A stretch of 64,000 nucleotides of DNA from Tubulanus polymorphus (Eukaryota > Nemertea > Palaeonemertea > Tubulaniformes > Tubulanidae), in NCBI RefSeq assembly GCF_964204645.1, contig NC_134032.1:4364916-4428915 (forward strand). Direction: 5' to 3'. Every line of letters starts with the position of its first letter. Positions within the stretch are counted from its first letter, which is position 1. The notes beneath the pieces are model-generated. The model saw only the letters and a program-made list of their open reading frames with translations. It ran no database searches and had not been told where the DNA came from. Made by a program: the position numbers and the translations under genes. Shown one piece after another: positions 47,424 through 60,092 of this stretch.

Positions 47424-47645
47424 TTATATGGGAGGAATATATTTTTGTTTTTCCAAGTAATCAATAGTTAAATTAGATAAAGTAACTGCTAATGTTAACT
47501 TTAAAATATCATTTATATCAAATCTATCAACATTAACACTTCCCATTTTGAATACTTTTTTTAATACCATTGAATAACCAACCGTTCCAACTGATAGTAA
47601 TGCGCCATTATATAATCCAGTTATTATCCACTTATTATCACTCAT
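47424..47645 (-). CDS. Small hydrophobic membrane protein, 73 aa (copy B)
   Basis: Identical in protein sequence to 14068-14289. Its ATG directly follows the stop of the 113-aa gene, as in A. Confidence 0.7.
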   Translation of the reverse strand: MSDNKWIITGLYNGALLSVGTVGYSMVLKKVFKMGSVNVDRFDINDILKLTLAVTLSNLTIDYLEKQKYIPPI

Positions 47646-47987
47646 TTATTTATCAAAAAAATTACTATCATCAAAATATTTAGTTAACTTATTTATGATT
47701 AATTCAACATTTATTTCATTACTAGTTTTATGATTATCATAAATTTTGGTTAATATGTTTTTAATATCATCAATAATTCCATCTTCATTTAATTCATAAT
47801 ATTCTAAAGGTGATTTAATTAAATCAATTACTTTTTCTATATTATAATTTTCTTTATCAATCATTGACACATTGTTAAATGATTTACTTTTTATATCAGT
47901 AATTACGTCATTTAGTTTAATTCTCATTTCTTTACCATGTTTAAAATCAAACCCAAAACATATACTCGGTCCAACAGTTATATTCAT
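47646..47987 (-). CDS. Uncharacterised 113-aa element protein (copy B)
   Basis: Homologue of 13720-14067. The MNITVGPSICFGFDFK start and IIDDIKNIL...DSNFFDK end are conserved; residues about 17-65 are rewritten, with a 2-residue length change. TAAATG start. Confidence 0.65.
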   Translation of the reverse strand: MNITVGPSICFGFDFKHGKEMRIKLNDVITDIKSKSFNNVSMIDKENYNIEKVIDLIKSPLEYYELNEDGIIDDIKNILTKIYDNHKTSNEINVELIINKLTKYFDDSNFFDK

Positions 47988-48003
47988 TTATATAATGAAA
48001 AAA

Positions 48004-48765
48004 TTACTCTTTACATCTTATAACTAATTCATAAATTACAGGAAAGTTATTTAAATCAATTAAGTATCCATTATGATTTCTAATTTCTAATCTAAAATTA
48101 TTAAAACGAGGAATGCATGGTTTGAAATCACATTCTGTTAAATTATAATTTATTTGCGTTCCAAATTCTTTAACATTCTTCAATGGTAAAATGTTTAGTA
48201 AACCAGAATTACAAGTTATATCTTTAGTTGCTTCGAATGTTTTTGTAGGATCAATTAAATTGCAATAAATATAAAAATGTGTGTAAGGTATTAAGTTTGG
48301 TGTAGTAGCGTCAATATTTGTAAAAGATCTATGTGGAAGAATTCCTAACAGTTTAGCTATAGGTTTTTTTACCATAAGTTTATGTTTTTCACTATTAGAC
48401 AACCTTATCTTTATTCTATCAGAACTCTCACTTTTTAAAAATCTAATACTAAACCCAGAACTACTACCTAATTTGTGCCAGGCTTTTCTATTAATTTCTT
48501 GTGCTAATGTATCTAAATTATATAACCCTGGTTTTAAATATATATAGACCCATTCATTTTTATTTTTATTAAAAACTAAAAAGACTCTATGTTCAATAGA
48601 CTTATCCGATACATTGTAAAAAGAATTACATAAACTTATATTTACTGATTTTAAATCTACACAATTCTTAAATTCTCTATCTAATTGTACTAATAAATTA
48701 TGTGATTTATAATTTGTAAGTTTTCTAGAATCAACAAATATTCTGTATTCTTTTAATTCTACCAT
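48004..48765 (-). CDS. Penton-like minor capsid protein, 253 aa (copy B)
   Basis: Homologue of 12945-13703. The first 45 residues (including SLCNSFYN) and the last about 85 (HFYIYCNLIDP to VIRC) are nearly identical to A, while the centre is heavily substituted and reads KNEWVYIYLKPGLYNLDTL and a different loop after LLGI. The Pro-Gly-Leu-Tyr turn and KPIAKLLGI are kept, so the fold is probably unchanged and loops vary. Confidence 0.75.
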   Translation of the reverse strand: MVELKEYRIFVDSRKLTNYKSHNLLVQLDREFKNCVDLKSVNISLCNSFYNVSDKSIEHRVFLVFNKNKNEWVYIYLKPGLYNLDTLAQEINRKAWHKLGSSSGFSIRFLKSESSDRIKIRLSNSEKHKLMVKKPIAKLLGILPHRSFTNIDATTPNLIPYTHFYIYCNLIDPTKTFEATKDITCNSGLLNILPLKNVKEFGTQINYNLTECDFKPCIPRFNNFRLEIRNHNGYLIDLNNFPVIYELVIRCKE

Positions 48766-48780
48766 TTATTTTACATATTT

Positions 48781-49122
48781 TCATTCAAAATCAATATCGT
48801 GGTGCCCTTTTTCATTCTTACCTTTGTATACGAAATAGAAATCTCCAGAACATAATTCTTCTAGATCTTCACTTGATAATCTATGAAATCTATCTGGTAA
48901 ATAAGTTCTGAATTTATATTTATTTCCTTTTAATCCTTCATATTCTAAGTGTATAACTAATTTATCTCCATATTTATTAGTAATTGTTTCAATGTTAGTA
49001 ATTAAATATTTCTTGTGAATTGTTAATTCTGTTAACTTTTTGAATTTATAATCTACAGATTTAACGCTTGAAGTATCTTTAATTCTATCTAAGAATTCAC
49101 TGTGTACTTGTTTACTCTCCAT
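48781..49122 (-). CDS. Small OB-fold-like protein, 113 aa (copy B)
   Basis: Homologue of 12588-12929 with two substitutions (Leu for Ile near residue 30; Val for Ile near 98). Same beta-rich centre and acidic end. TAAATG start. Confidence 0.6.
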   Translation of the reverse strand: MESKQVHSEFLDRIKDTSSVKSVDYKFKKLTELTIHKKYLITNIETITNKYGDKLVIHLEYEGLKGNKYKFRTYLPDRFHRLSSEDLEELCSGDFYFVYKGKNEKGHHDIDFE

Positions 49123-49150
49123 TTATTATACAAATTTTTATTGAAATTGA

Positions 49151-50797
49151 TTAACACGCTAGAATTCTTTTCATAATCTCATTTTCTTTTGTTTCTTCTC
49201 TTTTGAATTTTATATATTCATCTAAATTGCAACCATAGGCGACTGTGTGGATTCCATCATCTAAAATATATCTTTTATCATCAAATGGGTTTAGACTTAT
49301 CTTCTCTATCTCTTCAATATACATTTCATGATCTTCAGATCTTAAACATTTCATCTTATGTTTTCTAACTTCTTCTTTAAATATACAATTGATGTAATCT
49401 TTGAAATGAATATTCTTTTCAACAACGCTTTTGGTTATTCCTTTTAACTTTTTAGCTTCATGAGTTTTGGTTTTATATGAATACATTTTAGATCTAATAC
49501 CAATGAACTCTATCATTTCTTCACCACCTAATTCATCCTTAAACTTCCCAGGAACTTTTTTATTATCATTGCTAAACAATTCATGATCTTTAGGATAGTT
49601 ACTAAAATCAAAATGATGTTTTAATGTTTTTAAATCATCTGTTATGTTATCAGTTTTTATCTTTAATATGTAACTGTCAGTATCAAAGTATAGAATTTCT
49701 ATGTGTTTTTCTCCAAAATGAGGTTGTAGTATATTATAATAAAATTTATACATTAGGAATTTTGAAATTTCTAGAACTGCAGCACCAACATAAATAGGTT
49801 TATTGAACTTCATTGAAGTTCTTTTCATTTTAACTGCTGCTAAATTTTCATCAAATATTCTGTTACCTATAAACTTAGGATATGATTGTAAATACCTAAT
49901 TCTTTTACCATTACTGACTAACTCGATATCATTTCTATTTCTAATATTTTCACAAGTCTTACCATAGAATGCATTATTCATTAGTTTGAAGAAATCTTTT
50001 TCAAAATCAGTTTTAGATTTAGTTCTCTGTGTAGTATTAAAATCTATATATTTTTCTAACCATTTAGATTGACTGAATGAAATATATCTATGTACTTTTT
50101 TTAATATCATTCCTTGATTCAAATAAAACTTCAACATTCTATAATGCACAACGTAATTATATTTATCTTCTTGAGTTACCATTAACTTTTCAGTATGAAT
50201 ATGATTATCAGGTTTAATTCTTTTTTGATAATTTGATAATTCTTCATGAGTTACAGTTTTATGTTCGGGACAGTAAGCTAGATTTCTAGATTTGAATTTA
50301 ATATTTTCAGGATATTCTAAATCTACAACGAAGAAGTAACCAATATCTGAATCATCTGCAATATCTAGAATTCTTTTCTTCCAATCAAATTTATCAATTT
50401 GTAAAACTTCAGTTATTTCAAACATCCCATAAGGTTGTGGTTCCATCATTGCCCAACCATAAAGATTATTTGCATCTATGTATAATAATTTATATCCAGG
50501 ATTATCATTTACATTGAAATATCTATCACCCAATACACCTGAAACACCTCCTCTTATAGATTTTTCAAATAATAGTAATTGATCTATATTTGTTAACAAA
50601 TCCATTTTTATATCTGTAAATTTTAATCCACAATCCCATGTTAAACCTGGTGATGAATAACAATAACAAGGATCAATGTTAAAATATTTTAGGTTTACAT
50701 CTCTAAACCTTTCGAATATATCGGTTAATAATAATACATCTGATTTTAAATATAAATCTACTAATTGCCCATGTTTTCTATTTTGAAATGATTCCAA
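49151..50797 (-). pseudogene. POLB: DNA polymerase B, downstream segment (copy B)
   Basis: Carries ExoIII (YLKSDVLLL), motif A (YIDANNLYG), motif B (KLMNNAFYGKT), motif C (FDTDSYIL) and the KxY motif (RSKMYSYK) without interruption, including the point where A has its second break. It is out of phase with the upstream segment because of a 1-base deletion at about 50780 (aaaacatggg against aaaatcatggg in A). The nominal start within the overlap is not a real start. Confidence 0.9.
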
Positions 50798-53181
50798 ATA
50801 TTCAATGTTCTATTATAAACTTCATCTTTAACATATTCATTTTTTAATTCATCATAAAATTGTTCTTTTAATAATTCAGTTATTTTAAAATCATAATGAT
50901 TTTTATAGAAAGAATATGGAATTGCTCCTTTATATCTCATTAATTGAAAATCATCATTATTTGGGTAATATTCTTTTAATATCTTTAATTCGTCATCAAC
51001 TAATGATTTTGATAAGTTATCTAATGAACTACTTAAAAATCTATATGAATCTATAAATCTTAAGCATCCAAATTGGAAAGATATATAATTCTCAGATGTT
51101 TTAGCTAACATTCTAAATTTATAAGTTGGTATTTTATCTTTTGATCTATTTGAATTTAATATTTCTATTTCATTATTGATTTCTTCTATTTTATGACATA
51201 ACTGTTTGATGAATAAATGCGCGTCATACCCCGATAGATTATGAAATATAACTGGTACAAAGTTAATTTTCTTAGCTTGTAAGTTACAATTCTCATGTGC
51301 AGCGCCTCTAAACTTTCCATTCAAATGATCATGATCTCTTACTTTTTTATCTTTATAATTAAATATCTTTTCACAATAATAACATTTATCTGCAAACTCA
51401 AATTCTTCTTTATCTTCTTCTGTCATAATTATTTCTTTATTTGTATTCAATAATTTACTAAATCTTATTTCATATTCAATTAATAAGTCACAAAAATGAT
51501 TGATAACATTTTCATTTCTATAATTATAATATTCACTTTCGATTAGTTCTGGATAATTAGATTTAATATATAACCCGAAAGCTGCAGCTGATTGATGAAT
51601 CTTTTTAATAGTATTTGTTATTGGTGGTTCATCTGAATAATCACTTTCATTAGAATTTAATTTCTTTCTTTTATAATATATATCTTTTCTATCTTTATCT
51701 GTTAATTCTTTATTTAATGATTCAAAATCTCCATATATTACAAATGGTACTTTATTTTTGTAATCATATTTTTTGAATTTTAATATTTTATCTTTTTCAT
51801 TTGGTAAAACTAATTTACAATAATCATGATTATCACATAGTTGTTTATGATTTAATAATGCACCTTCAGTTCTGAATTTATGTAAACATTTTCTACATAG
51901 ATATATTTTATTATCAAAATCATTTTCTGATTTAAAAAATAAATCGATTTGTTTAATCCACATGTAATGATTCTCATAATATAGTATATCTATAACATCA
52001 TTTGAATCATAATCTTTTGATAGGTATAAAGGTTCTAATGTATAATGTTTAATATTATTTCCTTTTGTATTTGGTAATTTGATTAAATCAAATACATTTA
52101 TCTTTATATTATTATCTCTTTCTATTTTTGGGATGTTTTTAATTCTAACAGGATACTTATCTATCTTATAATTATTTTCAAATGGTTTATAATGAGTTAA
52201 TCTAAAACTATGTGTAATATCTTCTGTTGGATGTAAACAACTTATTATAGCCCATAGAAAACATTTATCATCTTCATTTTGTATATTTATTACACCATTA
52301 GTTTTAAATGGTAGTTTAATATAACTTGTTCCATTTATACTATCATCTTTATAATATGATAAATTATTTTCATCAATTGGTTTTGATTTAGTTAACTTAT
52401 TATATTTTGTGTTATAAACATGTAAAGTTATAAATATTATCTCATCAAATATTAAACCAGATCCTTCAAAATATTTCTCTTCTATTTTAGTTTTTATTTC
52501 ATTATAACATTTATCTAATTTATCATCTATATGTTGTTTAGATATAATATGTTGTGAATGAGAATTTATATTATATATTGGTTTATCTTCAGATTTTATA
52601 AACTTTACTTTAACTGATATACTAATTTTTGGATATTCAACATCTGTAATTATTTTTATTATTTCTTTCATATTTTCTAAATGTTTTTTATTTTCTTCTA
52701 ATGTTTTACCTTTATGAAATTTAAACTCGATAGCTGCTGGACCAATATCACTTTTAAATGCTTCGGTTATCTCTATATCTTTTTTATTATCTAATGAATT
52801 AATATAATTTCTTACATCTTCCATGTATGGTCTTTTATTGTTTAATTTATTTTTTATGCTTTTAATTATCTTCTGTTTCTTATCGTTATCATTATCAAAA
52901 TAATCTTCACCTAAAATATCATTATTCTTATTTCTAATATGACTTATAGATTTTAAATGTTCATTATAATATCTTTTATCACTGAATGATTGATTACATG
53001 TATCACATTTATATGTTTCTTTTTCATTCTTTAATTCTTCTAATTTAGTTTCTAATATATCATCTTCATATTCTAGTTTCAATTTATTCTCTAAATGTGT
53101 TCTAGTTTTATTGTGTCTTGCTTTTTGGGATTTATCTATATCGATATTACATGTTGGGCAGTAGTACTTATTTGCTTCCAT
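50761..53181 (-). pseudogene. POLB: DNA polymerase B, upstream segment (copy B, 806 codons before frameshift)
   Basis: Start at ATG 53181 in the terminal repeat (ttaaaATGG). Two intact C2H2-type fingers (Cys8/Cys11/His23/His29; Cys59/Cys62/His75/His81), a third CxxC finger near 429-452, ExoI Asp485/Glu487 (IYGDFES), an endonuclease VII-like Cys/His insert at 600-633 (CYYC...RDHDHLNGKFRGAAHENCN) and ExoII Asp653 (NLSGYDAH). The frame ends at about 50761, shortly after the 1-base deletion. Only one lesion is seen, so this is a very young pseudogene or a sequencing error. Confidence 0.9.
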
Positions 53182-53668
53182 TTTAATACTATATTTTTTA
53201 TTAAAATTGATTTTAGAAGTTCAATGATTTAAATGTTATTCATATATATATGAATATTTTAAGAGTAATAGGGGTTTAGTTGTTTCATATCAAAGGTTTA
53301 ATGATCGAGTTCATTAATAACATATATTAAAAGTAATTAAAAAACTATAATATATTTTCATAACCGCGTGCATTTCAGTTGAATAATATAATAATTATTA
53401 TCATTTGAATATATTTGATTATTTGAATTTGTGTATTGTAATTAAATCAATTGGTCGCGGAGCGGAGCGGTAGCGAAGTGGAGCGACCAATTGATTTAAT
53501 ACAATATGCTTTTTATATTATTGATATCTTAGAATAAATATTTAGTTTTGATATAAAATGCACGCGGTTATGAAAATATATTATAGTTTTTTAATTACTT
53601 TTAATATTTTGTTTTTAATGGGCTCGACCTTTCGACCGTTGGTATGAAACAACTAAACCCCTATTACT
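53093..53668. repeat. Terminal inverted repeat of element B, right
   Basis: Inverted match to 34897-35481. It contains the PolB start (53181), the presumed promoter (53182-53263) and the palindrome. Confidence 0.9.
53264..53668. repeat. Palindromic end of element B, right (about 405 bp)
   Basis: Inner arm starts AGTAATAGGGGTTTAGTTG at 53264; outer arm ends with the complement at 53668. The hairpin centre is at about 53445-53500. The B-specific tip is on both arms. Confidence 0.88.
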
Positions 53669-53674
53669 AACTCT
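53669..53674. repeat. Target-site duplication of element B, right (aactct)
   Basis: Second copy of the hexamer at 34891-34896. Confidence 0.9.
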
Positions 53675-54995
53675 TTAAACTTCGTTCTTTAAACTTGGCC
53701 ACTTTTGTTTCAGAAAACCGCGTACTAGACCAGTGGTCACCTAAAAAAAAGTTTTGAAAATTCGATGGTAACGATTTGTCCGTCAAAAAACTGTTTCGTT
53801 AATATTTCAAGTTCTTTTTAACTCTTGTACAGAATTCACTATATGAAAAGTGTTCATAGGAATTGAAATTCGGTGTGATATCAGTCACCTGTTACCCCTT
53901 TTTCATTGTCAGTTCTTTATTGCACTATCATGCGCTCTTCTAAAATAGAAAAGAACATGTGTGTTTCGTTATAAACAAGGTTAAATTCCAAACGCACATG
54001 AAATATCACACAATATACACATCTAGCATTTTCTCTAACTAGGCCCTTTCCAAATGGCAATTGTTTAGTTTTTTAACGGCCGACATTCAGAAGCACCTAA
54101 AAACCAGTGGTAGCGCTTGAGATTTTCAGTGTAGGTCACATCTCACATCGACTCGGCTCGCAGTCGGTTCGTTTAATGGGAACACATCTGGTTGACACTA
54201 GTTTCACAGTTGACGAAATCAGAAAACTTTTTTCAAATGCCTTTGATGACATCTTAAACATAGTATTCTTCTTAATTACATTTCGTTGATTCCATAGATA
54301 TGTTTTTATGAAAATTGCTCCAGTTATAACGGATTCAAACATACATGTGAAATCATTATTTTCAAAATATTCAATTTTCTCCGCTTTTGAAGAAATTCTG
54401 ACACAATATCATCTCCACTCGACACATGATTTTACTTCGGCGCCTTTAAGGGAGTGTCCCTTAAAGTTGAGTTCTTACTTAGTCAAACAAGGAGATATGC
54501 CTGATTCCTTTTTAAAATTTAGATTTCGACAGATATCATCAAATTACTAGAAAGGGACAGCAGCGTTCGGTCATCCACGAAAAATACCTAAAATGCAGTC
54601 CAAGGGTTATGGAAAAACAGGACACGAAACATACAGAAAAATCCTTTGTTTGGTTGACTGAAATTATTATTGAACTCTTAAATAGCGACATTCAGAGAAA
54701 GAAAAACATAAGAATTTAATCTCGCCCACCCGTTAAAAAACATAACGTAATGATATGAGGCCATGTGTCATCTTTAATTGAAATCACATTATATTCATTC
54801 TCATGCGAGGATGGGTCTCCAAATTCATAGGATAAGGAGAATAATGGTTTGAATGATGAATACAACTGATAAAGCGCCAATTACACTGATTCTTGCATAT
54901 AAGTGCTCAAAGGCGCTTTACAGTAATCGAGTAAACAGGTGCGTTTTTAGGAGTCTTTTGAATTTGAATTCAAATCGGGTGTTCATGACGACTAT

Positions 54996-55386
54996 AGGCG
55001 CTTTTACGAAACTGAATCTTTGTAAATCGATTTAAGTTTCACGTTTACGGCACGCGGTTTAGTGAATCCGATTTGGTAAATCAACTCGTTTATGGACGCG
55101 GTTTAGTAAATTGATTTATTAAATCGACTAACTTGCTCGGCGAGCAAGTTAGTGGCGATTTAGTCAGTGAAATCCAACATGGCGTCCTCTTCGACCGCGG
55201 GCTAAAGACATCTATTGCAGACCATCATCTATCAATAATTCGGTCACCATTGACGCCCATTTTCTTTCGAATCGCGACCTTTTCGACTCATTTACGAAAA
55301 ACGATTCGATTTACTAATCCTTACGTTTTCCAACATCGAATCGGATTTAGCTAAACCGAATCAGATTCAATTTCGTAAAAGCGCCT
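54996..55386. mobile_element. MITE with AGGCGCTTTTACGAAA ends, inside R2
   Basis: Inverted copy of 30517-30923, carried along with R. The frames at 54853-55035 and 55133-55354 are repeat sequence. Confidence 0.7.
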
Positions 55387-57124
55387 TATAATTGAGCATT
55401 CTAGGGCTGGAGCAAGAAACGTGTGGGATCGTCCGCCAAGGTATCGCTAAGGAGTCAGTCCGTGGTGGCTTTTGAAAGCGACGACCGCATATGAATGCAT
55501 TGATTGAATGACATCTCAAAAGTCAGATTATATAAAATTAAACATGATATACGGATAGGTTCTTCCAATTAGGCCTATACTGGTAAAAATGAAAGGACCC
55601 AATATGTGATATAAATGTTCAATCAAAAAGTAGAAAGTGAATCCGTAATTCAGTATGGTAGGCCTATTGTTACAACATCAAACACTAAAATTCAATCCTT
55701 TGTTAAATTGGAAGCCAGTGTAGATGAGCAAGTATCGTGGTCCCTGATTTTAGTTATCGTAATAATTCAAGCCACGCGATTTTGAACTGTTCAACAAGTT
55801 GGAGTTTGTGTAAAGATGAATGAGTTTGAAATGGAGTGGACTTCAGATATTACTGTTTGCATGCCTATGTCTATTACTTAATCTTTTTACTAATCATAGA
55901 AAATTGTGGTAGAATATTTGACTCGACGGTTGGTTTTAGATTGTATCTCTCCAAGCCAGAGGTAATCACGGATATCGGACTACAAAAAAATTCCTTGTGT
56001 AAAGCTCAACTTTGTAAATTCCTGGAAAAGCTCGCCTCGGATATTTCAATAATGATTAAACATTAATTTTCCCAACGAAAAACCTAAACAACCAATGTAC
56101 GCTTGCTTTAAGTTTACCAATGCACTATCGTTGCTTTTTCTAGCTATTTGTACTGTTTGCCGCAAAAAGATTGGATCCTCTATTACAGGATTTAAGGATA
56201 CAACTCAAAAACCAGTTAGTTTAAATTAACCATTATACAATATGATACATGGCCAAATACACTGTTAATATGAAAAAGATCCAATATGTACACATTTCAA
56301 ATCTCAAACCAAGTTTTATCATTAGAAAATAACGTTCGATCGTTCACTAGAGATCATCATTTTGAATTTGTACACAGTGAATTTTCGTATCGTATTATGG
56401 TATTATCAATTCTCCGCATTTGAGTGTGACTATTCTACGAATACAAAGTTATTTTTAGCAATGAAGTTTTAATTGTCATTTTAAATGTTAACTATCCACT
56501 GGTATGTAAACTTACTAACTTTTGGCAACTGACCTCAAATCGTGGAATGGGCTCAGGTAGCCTGCTGATCCACTCTTTATTAATACTACTAAAGAAATAT
56601 TCAGTATAAGAAGTAAAAAGTATATTAAAGTACTATTTATCTTTATATCGCAATAATTTGTGTACGTATGATTGAAAAACGATATTATATGGAGTCTCGT
56701 GTTACGTACTTATGATTATTGTGTATAAGATCAATAATTAGCAACCTTCCACGGATACGAAGCGGCCTAAGTTTACATCCTACCATAATTTTCTCTAAAC
56801 TCTCAGCATTATATCAAGATCGGTCTTAGAAAATATATGAAGGACGTGTTCGCAGGTTAACGAGGCCAAAAATCTTCCTCAAAATTTCAAATTTTTACGA
56901 GCAAAGATAATATACTTCATATGCTTTTGGTGCAGAAATAATGGATGTCCACAAATTGCAAATTGTGTTTTCAAAGTAAGTTTTCAATCGCTAATAGCCG
57001 AAAGTCGTTGATTTATGTGAAATTTACACACAGCGCCACCCGTTGGTAGTAAAAGTCACCCGAGCAATACGGGTGTTAAATAGATACGCTAGCAAATCGG
57101 CATTCTAATAATGTCGACGGGTAG

Positions 57125-60092
57125 CATTATGAGAATGCCGGTTTGCTAGCGTATCTATTCAACACCCGTATTGCTCGGGTTAGTTTTACTATCAACGGGT
57201 GGCGCTGTATGTAAATTTCACATAAATCAACGACTTTCGGCTATTAGCGGTACTTAAGACCACTTGAAAACATCATAGTCAATTACGGTAGTAGTGAACA
57301 TAAAAAGATACAGTACAAAGATATAGTACGGTGTACAGTTAAGGACATGATTCCATAGGACCCATACCAGAGACATTTTGTTCAGACAAGGACTATTAGT
57401 TAAACACTAATCTTCATTTTCAGCAATTAACGATCTGGTGAATTAATAAGTGATTCGGTCTTTCGGTGGTTCGAGATAAAATGCCCGCAAAATAAGAACC
57501 TAACGAACCAGGGCTAGCCACAAATTGCCCAACAGATAAATTTTCGAAACGACACAATCCAATCATGTTTGGTATCAAATGTGGCGTGGACCATGGTCTT
57601 TTAAATGACCAATGCGTGACCAGTACTGACCATATAGTGAATTATTTGTTTGCAAACAATTAAGTTGTTTGGTGTCAAATAACTAGATATGATGTGGGCA
57701 TTAATTTAAAAATTGTTTAACTGACCAATGCTTGACCAGTACAGACCAGTTACCAGTGCTAACCAGAACCCCCATAAGTAATTTATATGTTTCGTGAATC
57801 CTTTGTTAGTACTACTAGCTCTTACATTTAAATTTGTCGCTTGAAAAAGTCTTGTCCGATTTTTGTTGTAGGTAGCGAGCTAACTTTGAAATTCCGCTAA
57901 AATGCATAAGATTTTTACGTAGGGTTTTGAACGAACAACGTTTCCATTTGTAATTGTAACGTGCGCATTTGAGCCTGTAACGTGCACATTTCACTCGCGT
58001 GAACGTGAGTAATAGGGAATAAGTTGTTTCATACCAAAGGTCGAAGGGTCGAGCACACTCTCCCCTTCAACCTTTGATATGAAACAACTTATTCCCTATT
58101 ACTCTTAAAATATTCATATAAATGAACATTATTTACATGAATTTCATATACTTTAAAATCATTTATATGTTAATTATAAAAGTGTGAGTAAAGTGTGAGT
58201 AATAATTCATATTTTAACAGATTTCGAATAAAAATATAAGTTAAAAAAAGGGTTGAATAAAAAAACAATAAGTTACTTTATCTAATACTAACTTATTTAA
58301 CTTATTGTTTTTTTATTTAAATCTTTTTGATTTCTATTCACGCTATTGGTTAACAAGAATTGACTAGAATTCAAATAGATTTAACAAGAAATTCAATAAC
58401 TTTAACTGTTAGTATCACTCTTGTATTATTTCATTGTTTCTCTTATTGAATAAGCCAACTAACTAATATCACTCTTGTATTATCCTAGTCAAATGTAAAG
58501 AATTTACAATATCATATTTGAATAAATTAAAACATAAATTACTTCTGTGACTTCATTTTCAGAAATAAAGCATAATATGTATTTAATACATTAATATGTA
58601 TTTAATATGTATCGTTTACTTTGAAAACACAATTTGCATTTTGTGGACATCTATTTTTTTCTGCACCAAAAGCTTGAAGCGTATTATCTTTGCTTGTAAA
58701 AATTTGAAATTTTGGGGAAGATTTTTGGCCTCGTTAACCTGTGAGCACGTCCTTCATATATTTTGCTAAGACCGACCCTTGAAATAATGCTGAGAGTTTC
58801 GAGGATAATTTTGGTAGGATGTAAACTTAGGCTGCTTCGTATCCGTGGAGGGTTGCTAATTATTGATTCTATACACAATAATCATAAGTACCATGAGATT
58901 CGATAGAATATCGTTTTTCAATCATACGTACACGCATTATCGCAATATAAAGATAGATAATATGTTCATATTCTTTTTACGTCTTATACTGTATATTTCT
59001 TTAATAGTACAAATAAGCAGGCCACCTGAGACCATTCCACGATCTAAGGTAAGTTGCCAAAAGTTAGTAAGTTTACCAGTGGATAGTTAACATTTATAAT
59101 GACAATTAAATTTTCATTGCTAAAATAACTTTGTACTTGTTGACTCAAAAGCAGAGAATTGAAAATACGATAATACGATACGAAAACTCAGTGTACAAAT
59201 TCAAAAAGATTATCTCTAGTGAGTGATCGAACGTTGTGTCGTAATTTTCTAATGATAAAACATGGTTTGAAATTTGAAATGTGTACATAGTTGATCTTTT
59301 TCAGTGTATTTAGTCATATCATGTTGGATGATGGTTAATTTAAACTATCTTTTGAGAAACGGGTCCCAGAGCTGTATCCTTTATTCCTGTAATAGAGGAT
59401 GCAATCTATTTGCGACACACAGCTAGTGCAAATAGCTAGAAAAGGTAACAATAGTGCATTGACAAACTTAGAGCAAGCGTACATTGGTTGTTTAGGTTTT
59501 TCGAAGGGGAGAATTTGTCGGAAAATTGATCATTACTGAGATATATCCGTGGCGAGCTTTTCCAGGGATTTAAAAAGTTGAGCTGTACACAAGGAATTTT
59601 GTGTAGTCCAATATCCATGATTACCTCTGGCGTGGAGAGATACAATCTAAAACCAACCCTAGAGTCAAATATTTTACCACAATTTTTTATGATCAATAAA
59701 AAGATTGAGTAATAGACATTCAAACAGTATATTATCTAAATTCCACTCCATTTTAAACTCATTCATTTCTACACAAACTCCAACTTGTTGAACAGTCCAC
59801 ATTAAAATTAGGGACCACTATTCTTGCTCATCTACACTGGCTACCAATCTAACAAAGGATTGAATTTGAGTGTTTGATGTTATAACAATACCAGACTGAA
59901 TTATGGATTCGGTTTCTACTTTTTAATTGAACATTTATATCACATATTGGGCATCATTTTTACCAGTATATATGGAATAACCTATCCTTATATCATGTTC
60001 AATTTTATATAATCTGACTTTTGAGATGTCATTCAATCAATGCATTCACATGCGGTCGTCGCTTTCAATAGCCACCAACGACTGGCTCCTTA
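57125..60092 (+). mobile_element. R3: partial third copy of R, same direction as R1
   Basis: Starts cattatgagaatgccggttt head-to-head with R2 (11-bp spacer). 57125-58005 matches R1 27121-28340 with gaps; 58609-60092 matches 28912-30460. The interval between is replaced by a Polinton remnant (58014-58607). It is truncated at about 60092, where R1 continues. R3 is more diverged from R1 than R2 is. Confidence 0.7.
58014..58607. mobile_element. Remnant of a third Polinton end (collapsed palindrome plus decayed interior)
   Basis: 58014-58105 holds AGTAATAGGGAATAAGTTG...TTTCATACCAAAGGTCGA facing TTTGATATGAAACAACTTATTCCCTATTACT. These are the outer and inner arms of the palindromic end with the roughly 300-bp centre missing. 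The following cttaaaatattcatataaat is the promoter-side sequence of A and B. The rest (to about 58607) is AT-rich, with gaattc and actgttagtatc words resembling the hairpin spacer of A and B, but no gene. No matching second end or duplication was found. Confidence 0.75.

Larger units (their letters stand above)
34897..53668 (-). mobile_element. Element B: Polinton/Maverick-type virus-like transposon, 18.8 kb
   Basis: Same architecture as element A, inverted. It is flanked by aactct duplications, with terminal repeats of about 580 bp. PolB lies at the right end reading leftward; HNH, small proteins, integrase and ATPase read rightward from the left. PolB has a single 1-base deletion at about 50780; all other genes are open, including the TEIEDEP gene lost from A. 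B is inserted in one arm (R2) of an inverted duplication whose other arm (R1) is unoccupied, so B arrived after R was duplicated. Confidence 0.93.
33783..57113 (-). mobile_element. R2: inverted copy of R, split by Polinton B
   Basis: 33783-34890 is the complement of the right end and right array of R1. 53675-56971 is the complement of R1 32240-28917, and 56976-57113 of 27250-27121. Relative to R1 it lacks about 28917-27250 (the left array and the microsatellite) and about 33400-33640. Element B lies within it at 34897-53668. Small frames repeated in both copies (for example 31369-31611 and 54308-54550) are matched non-coding sequence, not genes. Confidence 0.8.
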
